DNA of 8,864 nt from an uncultured Oscillospiraceae bacterium (GTDB lineage Bacteria; Bacillota; Clostridia; Oscillospirales; Oscillospiraceae), in contig CAKTLD010000083.1 of the NCBI GenBank assembly GCA_934572445.1, forward strand, positions 1-8,864. The letters are read 5' to 3'. How positions within the stretch are numbered: the first letter of the stretch is position 1; every line of letters begins with the position of its first letter. Below, piece by piece: positions 1 through 5,104 of this stretch. The position numbers and the translations under genes are program-made. A model generated the notes under the pieces. It saw only the letters and a program-made list of their open reading frames with translations. It did not search any database and was not told the origin of the DNA.

Positions 1-938
1 CGGTAGACGATGTACACGTCCGCGCCCAGACGCTTGGAGCAGCGCGCGGCGTCCATGGCGACGTTGCCGCCGCCGACAACGGCGACCTTCTTACCGGCAA
101 GCGGCATGATGGGCGTGTCGGAGCCGTCCTTATAGGCCTTCATCAGGTTGATGCGGGTGAGAAATTCGTTGGCGGAGTAAACGCCGCAGAGGTTCTCGCC
201 GGGGATGTGCATGAACATCGGCAGGCCCGCGCCGGAACCGATGAACACGGCCTCGAAGCCGTACTGGCTCATCAGCTCGTCGATGGACACGACGCGGCCG
301 ATGACCATATTCGTCTCGACCTTGACGCCGAGGGCCTTCAGGCCGTCCACTTCCTTCTGCACGATGGCCTTGGGAAGACGGAATTCGGGAATGCCGTAGA
401 CCAGCACGCCGCCGGCAAGGTGGAGCGCTTCAAACACGGTGACGTCGTAGCCCTTCTTGGCGAGGTCGCCCGCGCAGGTGAGGCCGCTGGGGCCCGAGCC
501 GATGACGGCGACCTTGTGACCGTTGGAAGCGGGCTTGGCGGGCGCTTCGCTGACGTTGGCGTTGTGCCAGTCGGCGACAAAGCGCTCAAGTCTGCCGATG
601 CCGACGGGCTCGCCCTTGATGCCGCGGATGCACTTGCTCTCGCACTGCGTCTCCTGCGGGCAGACGCGGCCGCAGACGGCGGGGAGGGAAGAGGTCTCGT
701 GGATGACCTGATAGGCGCCCTCGTAGTCCTTTTCGGTGATCTTCTTGATGAATTCGGGGATCTTGACCTGCACCGGGCAGCCGGAGACGCAGGGATGGTT
801 CTTGCAGTTCAGGCAGCGGGCGGCCTCGTCGAGCGCCTGCTCCTCCGTATAGCCGAGAGCGACCTCAAGGAAGTTTTTGTTGCGGACGTTGGGGTCCTGA
901 GAGGGCATCTCGTTCTTTTTCAGACTCATGTTGGGCAT
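1..938 (-). CDS. nfnB: NfnB (GltA-like) large subunit of NADH-dependent ferredoxin:NADP+ oxidoreductase, C-terminus beyond the left edge
   Basis: The reading frame is open from the ATG at 938 to the left edge, giving 312 residues of a protein normally about 460 long. Two N-terminal cysteine groups (C42, C45, C50, C54 and C89, C93, C99, C103) are the two [4Fe-4S] sites of the glutamate synthase small-subunit/NfnB family. A FAD-binding GSGPSG lies at 147-152. A second dinucleotide motif, GGGNVAMDAAR, at 289-299 has the form expected for NADP(H). The start is fixed by AAGGAGG at 948-954, nine bases upstream and inside the end of nfnA; a second ATG lies three codons in. Known for the family: with NfnA it forms a cytosolic flavin complex that couples NADH and reduced ferredoxin oxidation to NADP+ reduction by electron bifurcation/confurcation. 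A stand-alone GltA glutamate synthase subunit is the alternative, but the adjacent nfnA argues strongly for NfnAB. Confidence 0.9.
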   Translation of the reverse strand, partial: MPNMSLKKNEMPSQDPNVRNKNFLEVALGYTEEQALDEAARCLNCKNHPCVSGCPVQVKIPEFIKKITEKDYEGAYQVIHETSSLPAVCGRVCPQETQCESKCIRGIKGEPVGIGRLERFVADWHNANVSEAPAKPASNGHKVAVIGSGPSGLTCAGDLAKKGYDVTVFEALHLAGGVLVYGIPEFRLPKAIVQKEVDGLKALGVKVETNMVIGRVVSIDELMSQYGFEAVFIGSGAGLPMFMHIPGENLCGVYSANEFLTRINLMKAYKDGSDTPIMPLAGKKVAVVGGGNVAMDAARCSKRLGADVYIVY

Positions 939-939
939 C

Positions 940-1782
940 TTACTGGACCTCCTTCTTGAACAGGTTGCAGACTTCTTCGTGCTTGTGGCGCTCCCAGTCG
1001 AAGTACATCTTGCCGCGCTTGAGGCTCTCATCCCAGTCGACCTTGTGGCCGTCGAAGTCGGGGCCGTCCACGCAGGCGAACTTCGTCTCGCCGCCGACGG
1101 TGAGGCGGCAGCCGCCGCACATGCCGGTGCCGTCGACCATGATGGGGCTCATGGAGACGGTGGTGGGGATGCCGTAGGGCTCGGTGGTCTTGGAGACGAA
1201 CTTCATCATGATGGCGGGACCGATGGCGAAGATCTCGTCATACTGGTTGCCGTCCTCGATGAGCGCCTTGAGCGCGTCGGTGACGAGGCCCTTTTCGCCG
1301 TAGGAGCCGTCGTCGGTCATGAGCTTCATGACGCTGGACGCGGCGCGGAACTTGTCCTCAAGGATAACAAGATCCTTGTTCTTGAAGCCGACGACAGCGT
1401 GGACCTCCGCGCCGCAGTCGTGGAACTTCTTCAAAACGGGATAGGCGATGGCGCAGCCCACGCCGCCGCCGACAACGCAGACCTTCTTCTTGCCCTCGGT
1501 CTCGGTCGGGCGGCCGAGCGGGCCGACGAAGTCCTGAATGAACTCGCCCTCGGCCTTGTGGCTCAGCTTTTCGGTCGTGGCGCCGACCGTCTGCACGATG
1601 ATCGTCACCGTGCCCTTCTCGCGGTCGTAGTCGTGGATGGTGATGGGGATGCGTTCTCCGTTCTCGTCGACGCGCAGGATGATGAACTGGCCCGGCTCGG
1701 CCTTCTTTGCCACCATCGGCGCTTCGATCTCGTACAGGATCACTGTGGGCTTCAGCGCTTCTTTCTTCACGATGCGATACAT
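940..1782 (-). CDS. nfnA: NfnA, small FAD/[2Fe-2S] subunit of NADH-dependent ferredoxin:NADP+ oxidoreductase
   Basis: This 280-residue protein belongs to the ferredoxin-NADP+ reductase/dihydroorotate dehydrogenase electron-transfer subunit family. An N-terminal beta-barrel holds the flavin segment RIPITI (44-49). A Rossmann motif GGGVGC at 105-110 binds NAD(H). Near the C-terminus lie D217, C222, C225 and C237, the Asp-plus-three-Cys pattern that ligates the [2Fe-2S] cluster in characterised NfnA. The ATG at 1782 is preceded by AAGGAG (1792-1797, nine-base spacing); an in-frame ATG at 1872 lies inside the promoter region and is not used. The stop is one base before nfnB, so the two are translationally coupled. 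Databases often call this family sulfide dehydrogenase subunit; the nfnB partner makes NfnAB the better name. The complex balances NADH, NADPH and ferredoxin pools in anaerobes. Confidence 0.9.
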   Translation of the reverse strand: MYRIVKKEALKPTVILYEIEAPMVAKKAEPGQFIILRVDENGERIPITIHDYDREKGTVTIIVQTVGATTEKLSHKAEGEFIQDFVGPLGRPTETEGKKKVCVVGGGVGCAIAYPVLKKFHDCGAEVHAVVGFKNKDLVILEDKFRAASSVMKLMTDDGSYGEKGLVTDALKALIEDGNQYDEIFAIGPAIMMKFVSKTTEPYGIPTTVSMSPIMVDGTGMCGGCRLTVGGETKFACVDGPDFDGHKVDWDESLKRGKMYFDWERHKHEEVCNLFKKEVQ

Positions 1783-1862
1783 GGACGACTTCTCCTTTTT
1801 GTTCGGCTCTCCGCCTGCCGCTTGCCACGGAGAAAACGGAGCGCCGGATTTTGCATGGAATA

Positions 1863-1891
1863 ATAGTATCATGAAAGTTTTCTTGCGTCAA
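1863..1891 (-). promoter_or_regulatory. Sigma-A-type promoter of nfnAB
   Basis: On the minus strand, TTGACG (1891-1886) is followed after exactly 17 bases by TACTAT (1868-1863). Each box matches consensus at five of six positions. Transcription would start near 1856, leaving a leader of about 74 bases before the nfnA ATG. A palindrome touches the upstream side of the -35 box. Confidence 0.75.
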
Positions 1892-1892
1892 G

Positions 1893-1908
1893 GATAGTCA
1901 ATACTATC
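1893..1908. promoter_or_regulatory. Perfect palindrome GATAGT-N4-ACTATC abutting the nfnAB -35 box (candidate operator)
   Basis: Arms at 1893-1898 and 1903-1908 are exact inverted complements around CAAT. Two short arms around four bases is the layout of Fnr/Crp-type sites, though the sequence is neither the E. coli FNR nor the CRP consensus. Its centre is about 44 bases upstream of the predicted start, close to the class II activator position. The Crp/Fnr-like gene just upstream is the obvious candidate binder; this is inference. Confidence 0.5.
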
Positions 1909-1910
1909 AC

Positions 1911-1930
1911 AATGCAGGAAAACTTGCATT
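1911..1930. repeat. Second dyad AATGCA-N8-TGCATT upstream of the nfnAB promoter
   Basis: Perfect six-base arms at 1911-1916 and 1925-1930 surround eight bases. Its centre (1920.5) lies 20 bases, about two helical turns, from the centre of the neighbouring palindrome. No T-run follows on either strand, so it is not an obvious terminator for the regulator gene ending at 1954. Confidence 0.35.
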
Positions 1931-1953
1931 TACAAAAAATGGATTCAAAAAAA

Positions 1954-2598
1954 TCAAAGCAGCGTCACGCGCCGGTTCTCCGTGCGGATCACGCCATCCT
2001 CGCGCAGGCGCTTGAGCTCACGCATCATGGCGCTGCGGTCGGCACTGATATAGTCGGCGAGGACGCTGAGAGAAAACGGCATGGGAAAGCTGCGGCTGCC
2101 GCAGCCTTCAGCCTGCTGGGAGAAAAAGCACATCAGCTTTTCGCGGATGGAACGGCAGGAGAGCACCTCGACACGGCGGCTCAAGTGCAGCGACTTGCGC
2201 GAGAGCAGGAGAAAAAGATTGCTCACGACCTGACTGTGGCAGGCGCAGGCATTTTCACAGCGCTTGGTGATCTGGTCGTAACGCATGAAGAGCACGCGGC
2301 AGTCCTCACGGCATTCGATGGCGGCGCTGCCGTCGCAAAAGCCGGTGAAGGCCAGTTCCTCGCCGAATACGCTGCCCTCGTTCATCGCCTCGAGCACGGT
2401 GCGGTTGCCGTCCGGATGCAGGCGCAGAAGCTCCGCGCTGCCCGAGAGCAGCACGCCGATCATATCCTGCCGCTCGCCGCAGGCAAGAATGGTCTGCCCT
2501 GCGGTAAAGCGCCGCTCGTATGCACCGAAGCACGCGAGCATATTGCGGCACGATTGCTCGTCCACGCCCGCGAACAGGGCGGAATCACGACAGTCCAT
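1954..2598 (-). CDS. Crp/Fnr-family transcriptional regulator, cysteine-rich
   Basis: This 214-residue protein has an N-terminal cyclic-nucleotide-binding-like beta-roll (about 6-115, with FGEELAF at 79-85), a long dimer helix (about 115-140) and a C-terminal Crp-type winged helix-turn-helix (about 145-212). The ATG at 2598 has AGGAGG at 2605-2610, six bases away; an in-frame ATG at 2637 lacks this. Where CRP has Arg-Ser to hold cAMP phosphate, this protein has Gly-Ser (G90-S91), so cAMP binding is unlikely. It has 13 cysteines, including C114, C118 and C120 at the dimer helix, which could make it redox- or metal-responsive (inference). It reads toward nfnAB with its own promoter upstream, and no clear terminator separates it from nfnA. 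Its likely role is control of nfnAB and perhaps itself; the true effector is unknown. Confidence 0.85.
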   Translation of the reverse strand: MDCRDSALFAGVDEQSCRNMLACFGAYERRFTAGQTILACGERQDMIGVLLSGSAELLRLHPDGNRTVLEAMNEGSVFGEELAFTGFCDGSAAIECREDCRVLFMRYDQITKRCENACACHSQVVSNLFLLLSRKSLHLSRRVEVLSCRSIREKLMCFFSQQAEGCGSRSFPMPFSLSVLADYISADRSAMMRELKRLREDGVIRTENRRVTLL

Positions 2599-2652
2599 AA
2601 TGCGCCTCCTGCGAAAGCCGGTCTGTTGCGGATGCAACGCGCTTATATTGCT

Positions 2653-2681
2653 ATCATATACTTTACTTTGTAAATTGTAAA
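2653..2681 (-). promoter_or_regulatory. Sigma-A-type promoter of the Crp/Fnr-like regulator
   Basis: On the minus strand TTTACA (2681-2676), 17 bases, then TATGAT (2658-2653); each box matches consensus at five of six positions. The predicted start is near 2646, about 48 bases before the ATG. The spacer contains a perfect inverted repeat, and the minus-strand hexamer TGATAG at 2656-2651 overlaps the -10 box and is also found in the nfnAB palindrome region. Confidence 0.7.
2662..2674. promoter_or_regulatory. Inverted repeat TTTAC-TTT-GTAAA inside the promoter spacer (candidate operator)
   Basis: Exact five-base arms at 2662-2666 and 2670-2674 surround three bases and fall wholly between the -35 and -10 boxes. 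A protein bound here would block RNA polymerase, so this is a candidate repressor or autoregulation site. The sequence is AT-rich and short, so chance is possible. Confidence 0.35.
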
Positions 2682-2714
2682 TGCTTATTTAGTGAAAAAA
2701 TCTATAAAAGTGGC

Positions 2715-2748
2715 AAAAAAAAGCACCCGCTTATTGTGCGGATGCTTT
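2715..2748 (-). terminator. Intrinsic terminator of the LysR gene, overlapping its 3' end
   Basis: Read on the minus strand, AAAGCATCCGC (2748-2738) pairs with GCGGGTGCTTT (2730-2720) over 11 pairs including one G-U. The loop ACAATAA holds the TAA stop codon of the LysR gene, and a run of eight T follows (2722-2715). There is no matching T-run on the plus strand, so it acts in one direction. It separates LysR from the downstream regulator promoter. Confidence 0.9.
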
Positions 2749-3657
2749 GTCGCCCGTCTTGCGTGCATAGTCGTAAAATACCTGCGCGATGGGGGAGAGA
2801 ATACTATTTTTGTGTTTGACGATATAGAGCCTGCGGCGGAAATCCGAGTCAGGGAAAGGGAAGGCGAGGATCTTGCCGAACTGGACATAGTCCTGCGCGG
2901 CGCTCTCGGCGATCAAGCCCACGCCGAGCCCCTGGCTGACCATCTGCTTGACGCTCTCGGTCGAGCGGATCTCGACGGCAGTGCGCAGCTGCGCGATGTC
3001 GATGCCGTACTGGCTCAGAAGCTCCTTGCCGGCCTGATAGGTGCCGCTGCCCTTTTCGCGGCTGATAAAGGTCTCCTGCCGGATCTGTTCAGGCGGGAAC
3101 GTGCCGCCGAGATAGGCTTGATACACCTCTGTGTTGGGCGTGATGAGGACCATCGGGTCGCTGGCAAAGTCCTGATAGACGCACTTGTGGCTGGCGACCA
3201 TCGTACCGCAGAAGCCGATCTCCACACTGCGCGTGGCCACGAGCTCCACGACCTTGGGGCTGTCCTCCATCTGGATGTTGAAGGTGATGTCCGGATAGCG
3301 GGCGCGGAAATCCTGCAGGAGGTGCGGCAGATAATACTGGCTCGGCACGGTGGAGGCCGCAATGGAGATCGTGCCTTTCATCTCCTGCGAAAAGTTGCGC
3401 AGTGCGATGGCCGCGTTTTCGCGCACCTGTAAGATCTCCTTGGCATACTTGTAGAGGAGCTTGCCTGCGTCGGAGGGGTAGGTCTCCTTCGTGGTGCGGA
3501 CGATGAGCTTGATATTCAGTTTTCGTTCCAGTGCGGAGACGTGCGAGCTGATGGTCGGCTGTGTCAGGTGCAGCAGCTCCGCTGCGCGGGAAAAGCTGCA
3601 GTTTTCTACCACATAGACAAACGCCTCAAGCTCTTTGATATCCATATCAATGTCCAT
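2731..3657 (-). CDS. LysR-family transcriptional regulator (resembles the selenium-metabolism-associated/CysB-like group)
   Basis: This 308-residue protein is the usual LysR length. An N-terminal winged helix-turn-helix covers about 8-65, with FSRAAELLHLTQPTISSHVS at 22-41. From about residue 93 (KGTISIAASTVPSQYYLP) a periplasmic-binding-protein-like effector domain runs to the end. The effector domain's wording resembles LysR proteins annotated in Clostridia as selenium-metabolism-associated and, more distantly, CysL-type sulfur regulators; I recall this similarity and could not test it. The start at 3657 is supported by GGGGG at 3664-3668, six bases upstream; a second ATG lies four codons in. 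It has its own promoter and terminator, so it is a single-gene transcript. The target is unknown: no divergent gene adjoins it, which is unusual for LysR proteins. Confidence 0.88.
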   Translation of the reverse strand: MDIDMDIKELEAFVYVVENCSFSRAAELLHLTQPTISSHVSALERKLNIKLIVRTTKETYPSDAGKLLYKYAKEILQVRENAAIALRNFSQEMKGTISIAASTVPSQYYLPHLLQDFRARYPDITFNIQMEDSPKVVELVATRSVEIGFCGTMVASHKCVYQDFASDPMVLITPNTEVYQAYLGGTFPPEQIRQETFISREKGSGTYQAGKELLSQYGIDIAQLRTAVEIRSTESVKQMVSQGLGVGLIAESAAQDYVQFGKILAFPFPDSDFRRRLYIVKHKNSILSPIAQVFYDYARKTGDKASAQ

Positions 3658-3672
3658 GAAGTTCCCCCGTTG

Positions 3673-3696
3673 GCGGCGGCGCAGATGCGCTGCCGC
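3673..3696. repeat. Hairpin-forming inverted repeat in the LysR leader
   Basis: Arms of 11 bases (3673-3683 and 3686-3696) match except at one position (3678 against 3691) around a two-base centre. It lies between the predicted LysR transcription start (about 3703) and the ribosome binding site. In the LysR mRNA the odd pair would be A-C, while on the opposite strand it would be G-U. It could affect translation or be a regulator site. Confidence 0.4.
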
Positions 3697-3709
3697 AGAT
3701 CAGAACACA

Positions 3710-3738
3710 AGTATACACGCGCCGGGGCTGTTTGTCCA
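3710..3738 (-). promoter_or_regulatory. Sigma-A-type promoter of the LysR gene
   Basis: On the minus strand TGGACA (3738-3733), 17 bases, then TATACT (3715-3710), each one base from consensus. The -35 box overlaps a small dyad, GGCTG-N6-CAGCC (3726-3741), that might be an autoregulatory site. Confidence 0.7.
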
Positions 3739-3770
3739 GCCACGGTGATATATTTTTGCAGAGAAAGATT

Positions 3771-3798
3771 CATTTTTTGCCCGCGCCCGCAAAAAATG
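3771..3798. repeat. Perfect inverted repeat CATTTTTTGC-N8-GCAAAAAATG between LysR and the TSCPD gene
   Basis: Ten-base arms at 3771-3780 and 3789-3798 surround CCGCGCCC. It lies downstream of the TSCPD stop (3824) and upstream of the LysR promoter. The T-run is inside the stem rather than after it, so it is not a standard intrinsic terminator, yet its position between two genes suggests transcript-end or bidirectional termination. Confidence 0.5.
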
Positions 3799-3823
3799 CA
3801 GAAGCCGGTGCAGGATCGCCGTC

Positions 3824-4078
3824 TTACAGCCGCGCGAGCGCCTCGCTCAGTGCGATGGAGAGCTGGTCGGGGCAGGAGGTGTCCTTGAAGCCGCAGCGGA
3901 TGCCGCGCATGCGTGCGATGGCGTCCTCGGCCTTCATGCCCTCGACAAGGCGCGAGATGCCCTGCAGATTGCCGTTGCAGCCGCCGATGACCTCAACATG
4001 GCGGATGGTATGATCGTTGTCCAGCTCAAGACGCATTTCCTTCGAGCAGACGCCCTTAGTGCGGTAGGTATAGGTCAT
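3824..4078 (-). CDS. Small TSCPD-domain protein with four conserved cysteines (TIGR03905-type), function unknown
   Basis: This 84-residue soluble protein contains the signature TSCPDQL at 67-73 and four cysteines (C11, C34, C62, C69), the arrangement of the uncharacterised TIGR03905 family common in Clostridia. The related TSCPD domain also occurs at the C-terminus of some vitamin B12-dependent ribonucleotide reductases, and four cysteines suggest metal or Fe-S binding; neither point proves a role here. There is no signal peptide or membrane segment. The ATG at 4078 is preceded by AAGGAG (4087-4092) with eight-base spacing. It is transcribed divergently from uppP from its own promoter, and 166 bases with an inverted repeat and the LysR promoter lie between it and LysR. 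The length is full for the family, and I propose no function. Confidence 0.85.
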   Translation of the reverse strand: MTYTYRTKGVCSKEMRLELDNDHTIRHVEVIGGCNGNLQGISRLVEGMKAEDAIARMRGIRCGFKDTSCPDQLSIALSEALARL

Positions 4079-4111
4079 TTCAATATCTCCTTTGCTTATT
4101 TTGCCGCGTCG

Positions 4112-4140
4112 ATCATAGCATAGTTCTTTCTTTTTCGCAA
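4112..4140 (-). promoter_or_regulatory. Sigma-A-type promoter of the TSCPD gene
   Basis: On the minus strand TTGCGA (4140-4135), 17 bases, then TATGAT (4117-4112). The -10 box is strong and the -35 box matches four of six positions. The predicted start is near 4105, giving a leader of about 27 bases. Confidence 0.65.
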
Positions 4141-4160
4141 GAGAGGAAAAAAGGAAAAGC

Positions 4161-4178
4161 CGCGCGCCGCGCCGCGCG
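4161..4178. repeat. GC-only inverted repeat CGCGCG-CCGCGC-CGCGCG in the divergent intergenic region
   Basis: Six-base arms at 4161-4166 and 4173-4178 sit between the two divergent promoters. On the minus strand the repeat is followed by a T-rich stretch (4157-4146: TTTTCCTTTTTT), resembling a weak terminator that would stop antisense transcription arriving from uppP. It could also be a shared operator. Interpretation is tentative. Confidence 0.4.
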
Positions 4179-4208
4179 CAATTCAGGGTGGTAATTTGCG
4201 GAGATCCG

Positions 4209-4217
4209 TGCTATACT
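4209..4217 (+). promoter_or_regulatory. Extended -10 promoter of uppP-ftsK
   Basis: TGCTATACT is an extended -10 element (TG, one base, TATACT). No good -35 box lies 16-18 bases upstream, which an extended -10 can compensate for. The predicted start is near 4224, about 37 bases before the uppP ATG. Confidence 0.6.
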
Positions 4218-4260
4218 CAAAATGTATCGTTATCTGCTGAGATCAAAGGAGCTGATTTGA

Positions 4261-5094
4261 ATGTCTATTCTGACTGCTGTGGTGCTGGGCCTTGTGCAGG
4301 GCGTGACGGAATTCCTGCCCATCTCGTCATCGGGGCATCTGGCCATCGCCGAGCATCTTCTGAACATGCAGGGCGCGGCCAACGTGCCGGATTTTTACGA
4401 CGTGCTGCTGCATCTGGGCACGCTGGTGGCGGTGTTTGCCGCTTACTGGGGCGATATCCGTGATATGATCGTCGAGTTCTTTACCGGCATCGGCGACCTC
4501 GCCCATCACCGCACGCCGAACCCCGTGCCGCCGGCAAGACGCCTCATCCTGCTCATCATCGTGGGCACGCTGCCGCTTTTCGTCATGGTGCCGTTTCGCT
4601 ATTTTTTTACCGATCTTGGTGATAATATGTACTTCATCGGCGGCGCGCTGATCTTCACGGGCCTGCTGCTGTTTGCAAGCGACCGTGTGCGCCGCGGCCG
4701 CAAGACCGAGAAGACCGCCACCATGCTCGATGCGCTGATCGTCGGCGTGGGGCAGGCCGTGGCGCTTTGCCCGGGCGTGTCCCGTTCCGGCATGACGATC
4801 ACGATGGGCTGCTTCACGGGCTTTGAGCGCAAATTTGCCGTGCGCTTTGCGTTCCTTTTGTCCATTCCCGCGGTGCTGGGCGCGAATATTCTGACGCTCA
4901 AGGACGCGCTCACGTCGGAGATCGATTGGGCGAGCATGCCGGCATATCTGGTCGGCGTTGTCGTTGCGGCGGTGTCCGGCTATGCCTGCATCCGCCTGCT
5001 GCGGTATGTGGCCGACAAGGGCCGCTTCGGCGCGTTTGCCTATTACTGCTGGGCGGTCGGCGTGATGACGCTGGTGCTCACGGTCGTGCAATAA
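4261..5094 (+). CDS. uppP: Undecaprenyl-diphosphatase UppP (BacA family)
   Basis: This 277-residue polytopic membrane protein dephosphorylates undecaprenyl diphosphate to the monophosphate carrier used for peptidoglycan and other envelope polymers; overproduction gives bacitracin resistance in other bacteria. Both family signatures are present: GVTEFLPISSSGHL at 14-27 (with E17 and H26) and PGVSRSG at 171-177 (with R175). Several hydrophobic segments follow, for example near 95-112, 124-139, 193-211 and 228-246. The length is normal. The ATG at 4261 is preceded by AAAGGAG ending at 4251, nine bases away. It is followed by ftsK after only 10 bases, so they are probably one transcript. The long open frame on the opposite strand here is a by-product of GC-rich codon use. 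Confidence 0.95.
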   Translation: MSILTAVVLGLVQGVTEFLPISSSGHLAIAEHLLNMQGAANVPDFYDVLLHLGTLVAVFAAYWGDIRDMIVEFFTGIGDLAHHRTPNPVPPARRLILLIIVGTLPLFVMVPFRYFFTDLGDNMYFIGGALIFTGLLLFASDRVRRGRKTEKTATMLDALIVGVGQAVALCPGVSRSGMTITMGCFTGFERKFAVRFAFLLSIPAVLGANILTLKDALTSEIDWASMPAYLVGVVVAAVSGYACIRLLRYVADKGRFGAFAYYCWAVGVMTLVLTVVQ

Positions 5095-5104
5095 GGAGTG
5101 AACC

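Noticed and set aside
1613..1620. GAGAAGGG on the minus strand, identical to the Bacillus SpoIIIE recognition sequence
   Set aside because: A single 8-base match inside the ArgGluLysGly codons of nfnA is expected by chance, and the motif read by this organism's translocase is unknown.
1783..1862. Possible riboswitch in the roughly 74-base nfnA leader
   Set aside because: No conserved riboswitch core or terminator/antiterminator pair is visible in the leader.
207..1863. Two long plus-strand open frames (207-959 and 928-1863) opposite nfnB and nfnA
   Set aside because: Both are shadows of the minus-strand genes, with repetitive Ala/Asp/Gly/Leu composition; the minus-strand proteins carry the correct cofactor motifs.
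1954..2637. Longer Crp/Fnr protein starting at 2637
   Set aside because: That ATG has no good Shine-Dalgarno and would add 13 residues outside the family fold; the ATG at 2598 has a perfect AGGAGG six bases away.
1912..3432. Plus-strand open frames opposite the Crp/Fnr and LysR genes
   Set aside because: They have no domain resemblance or proper initiation site, and the minus-strand regulators have clear helix-turn-helix domains, promoters and ribosome binding sites.
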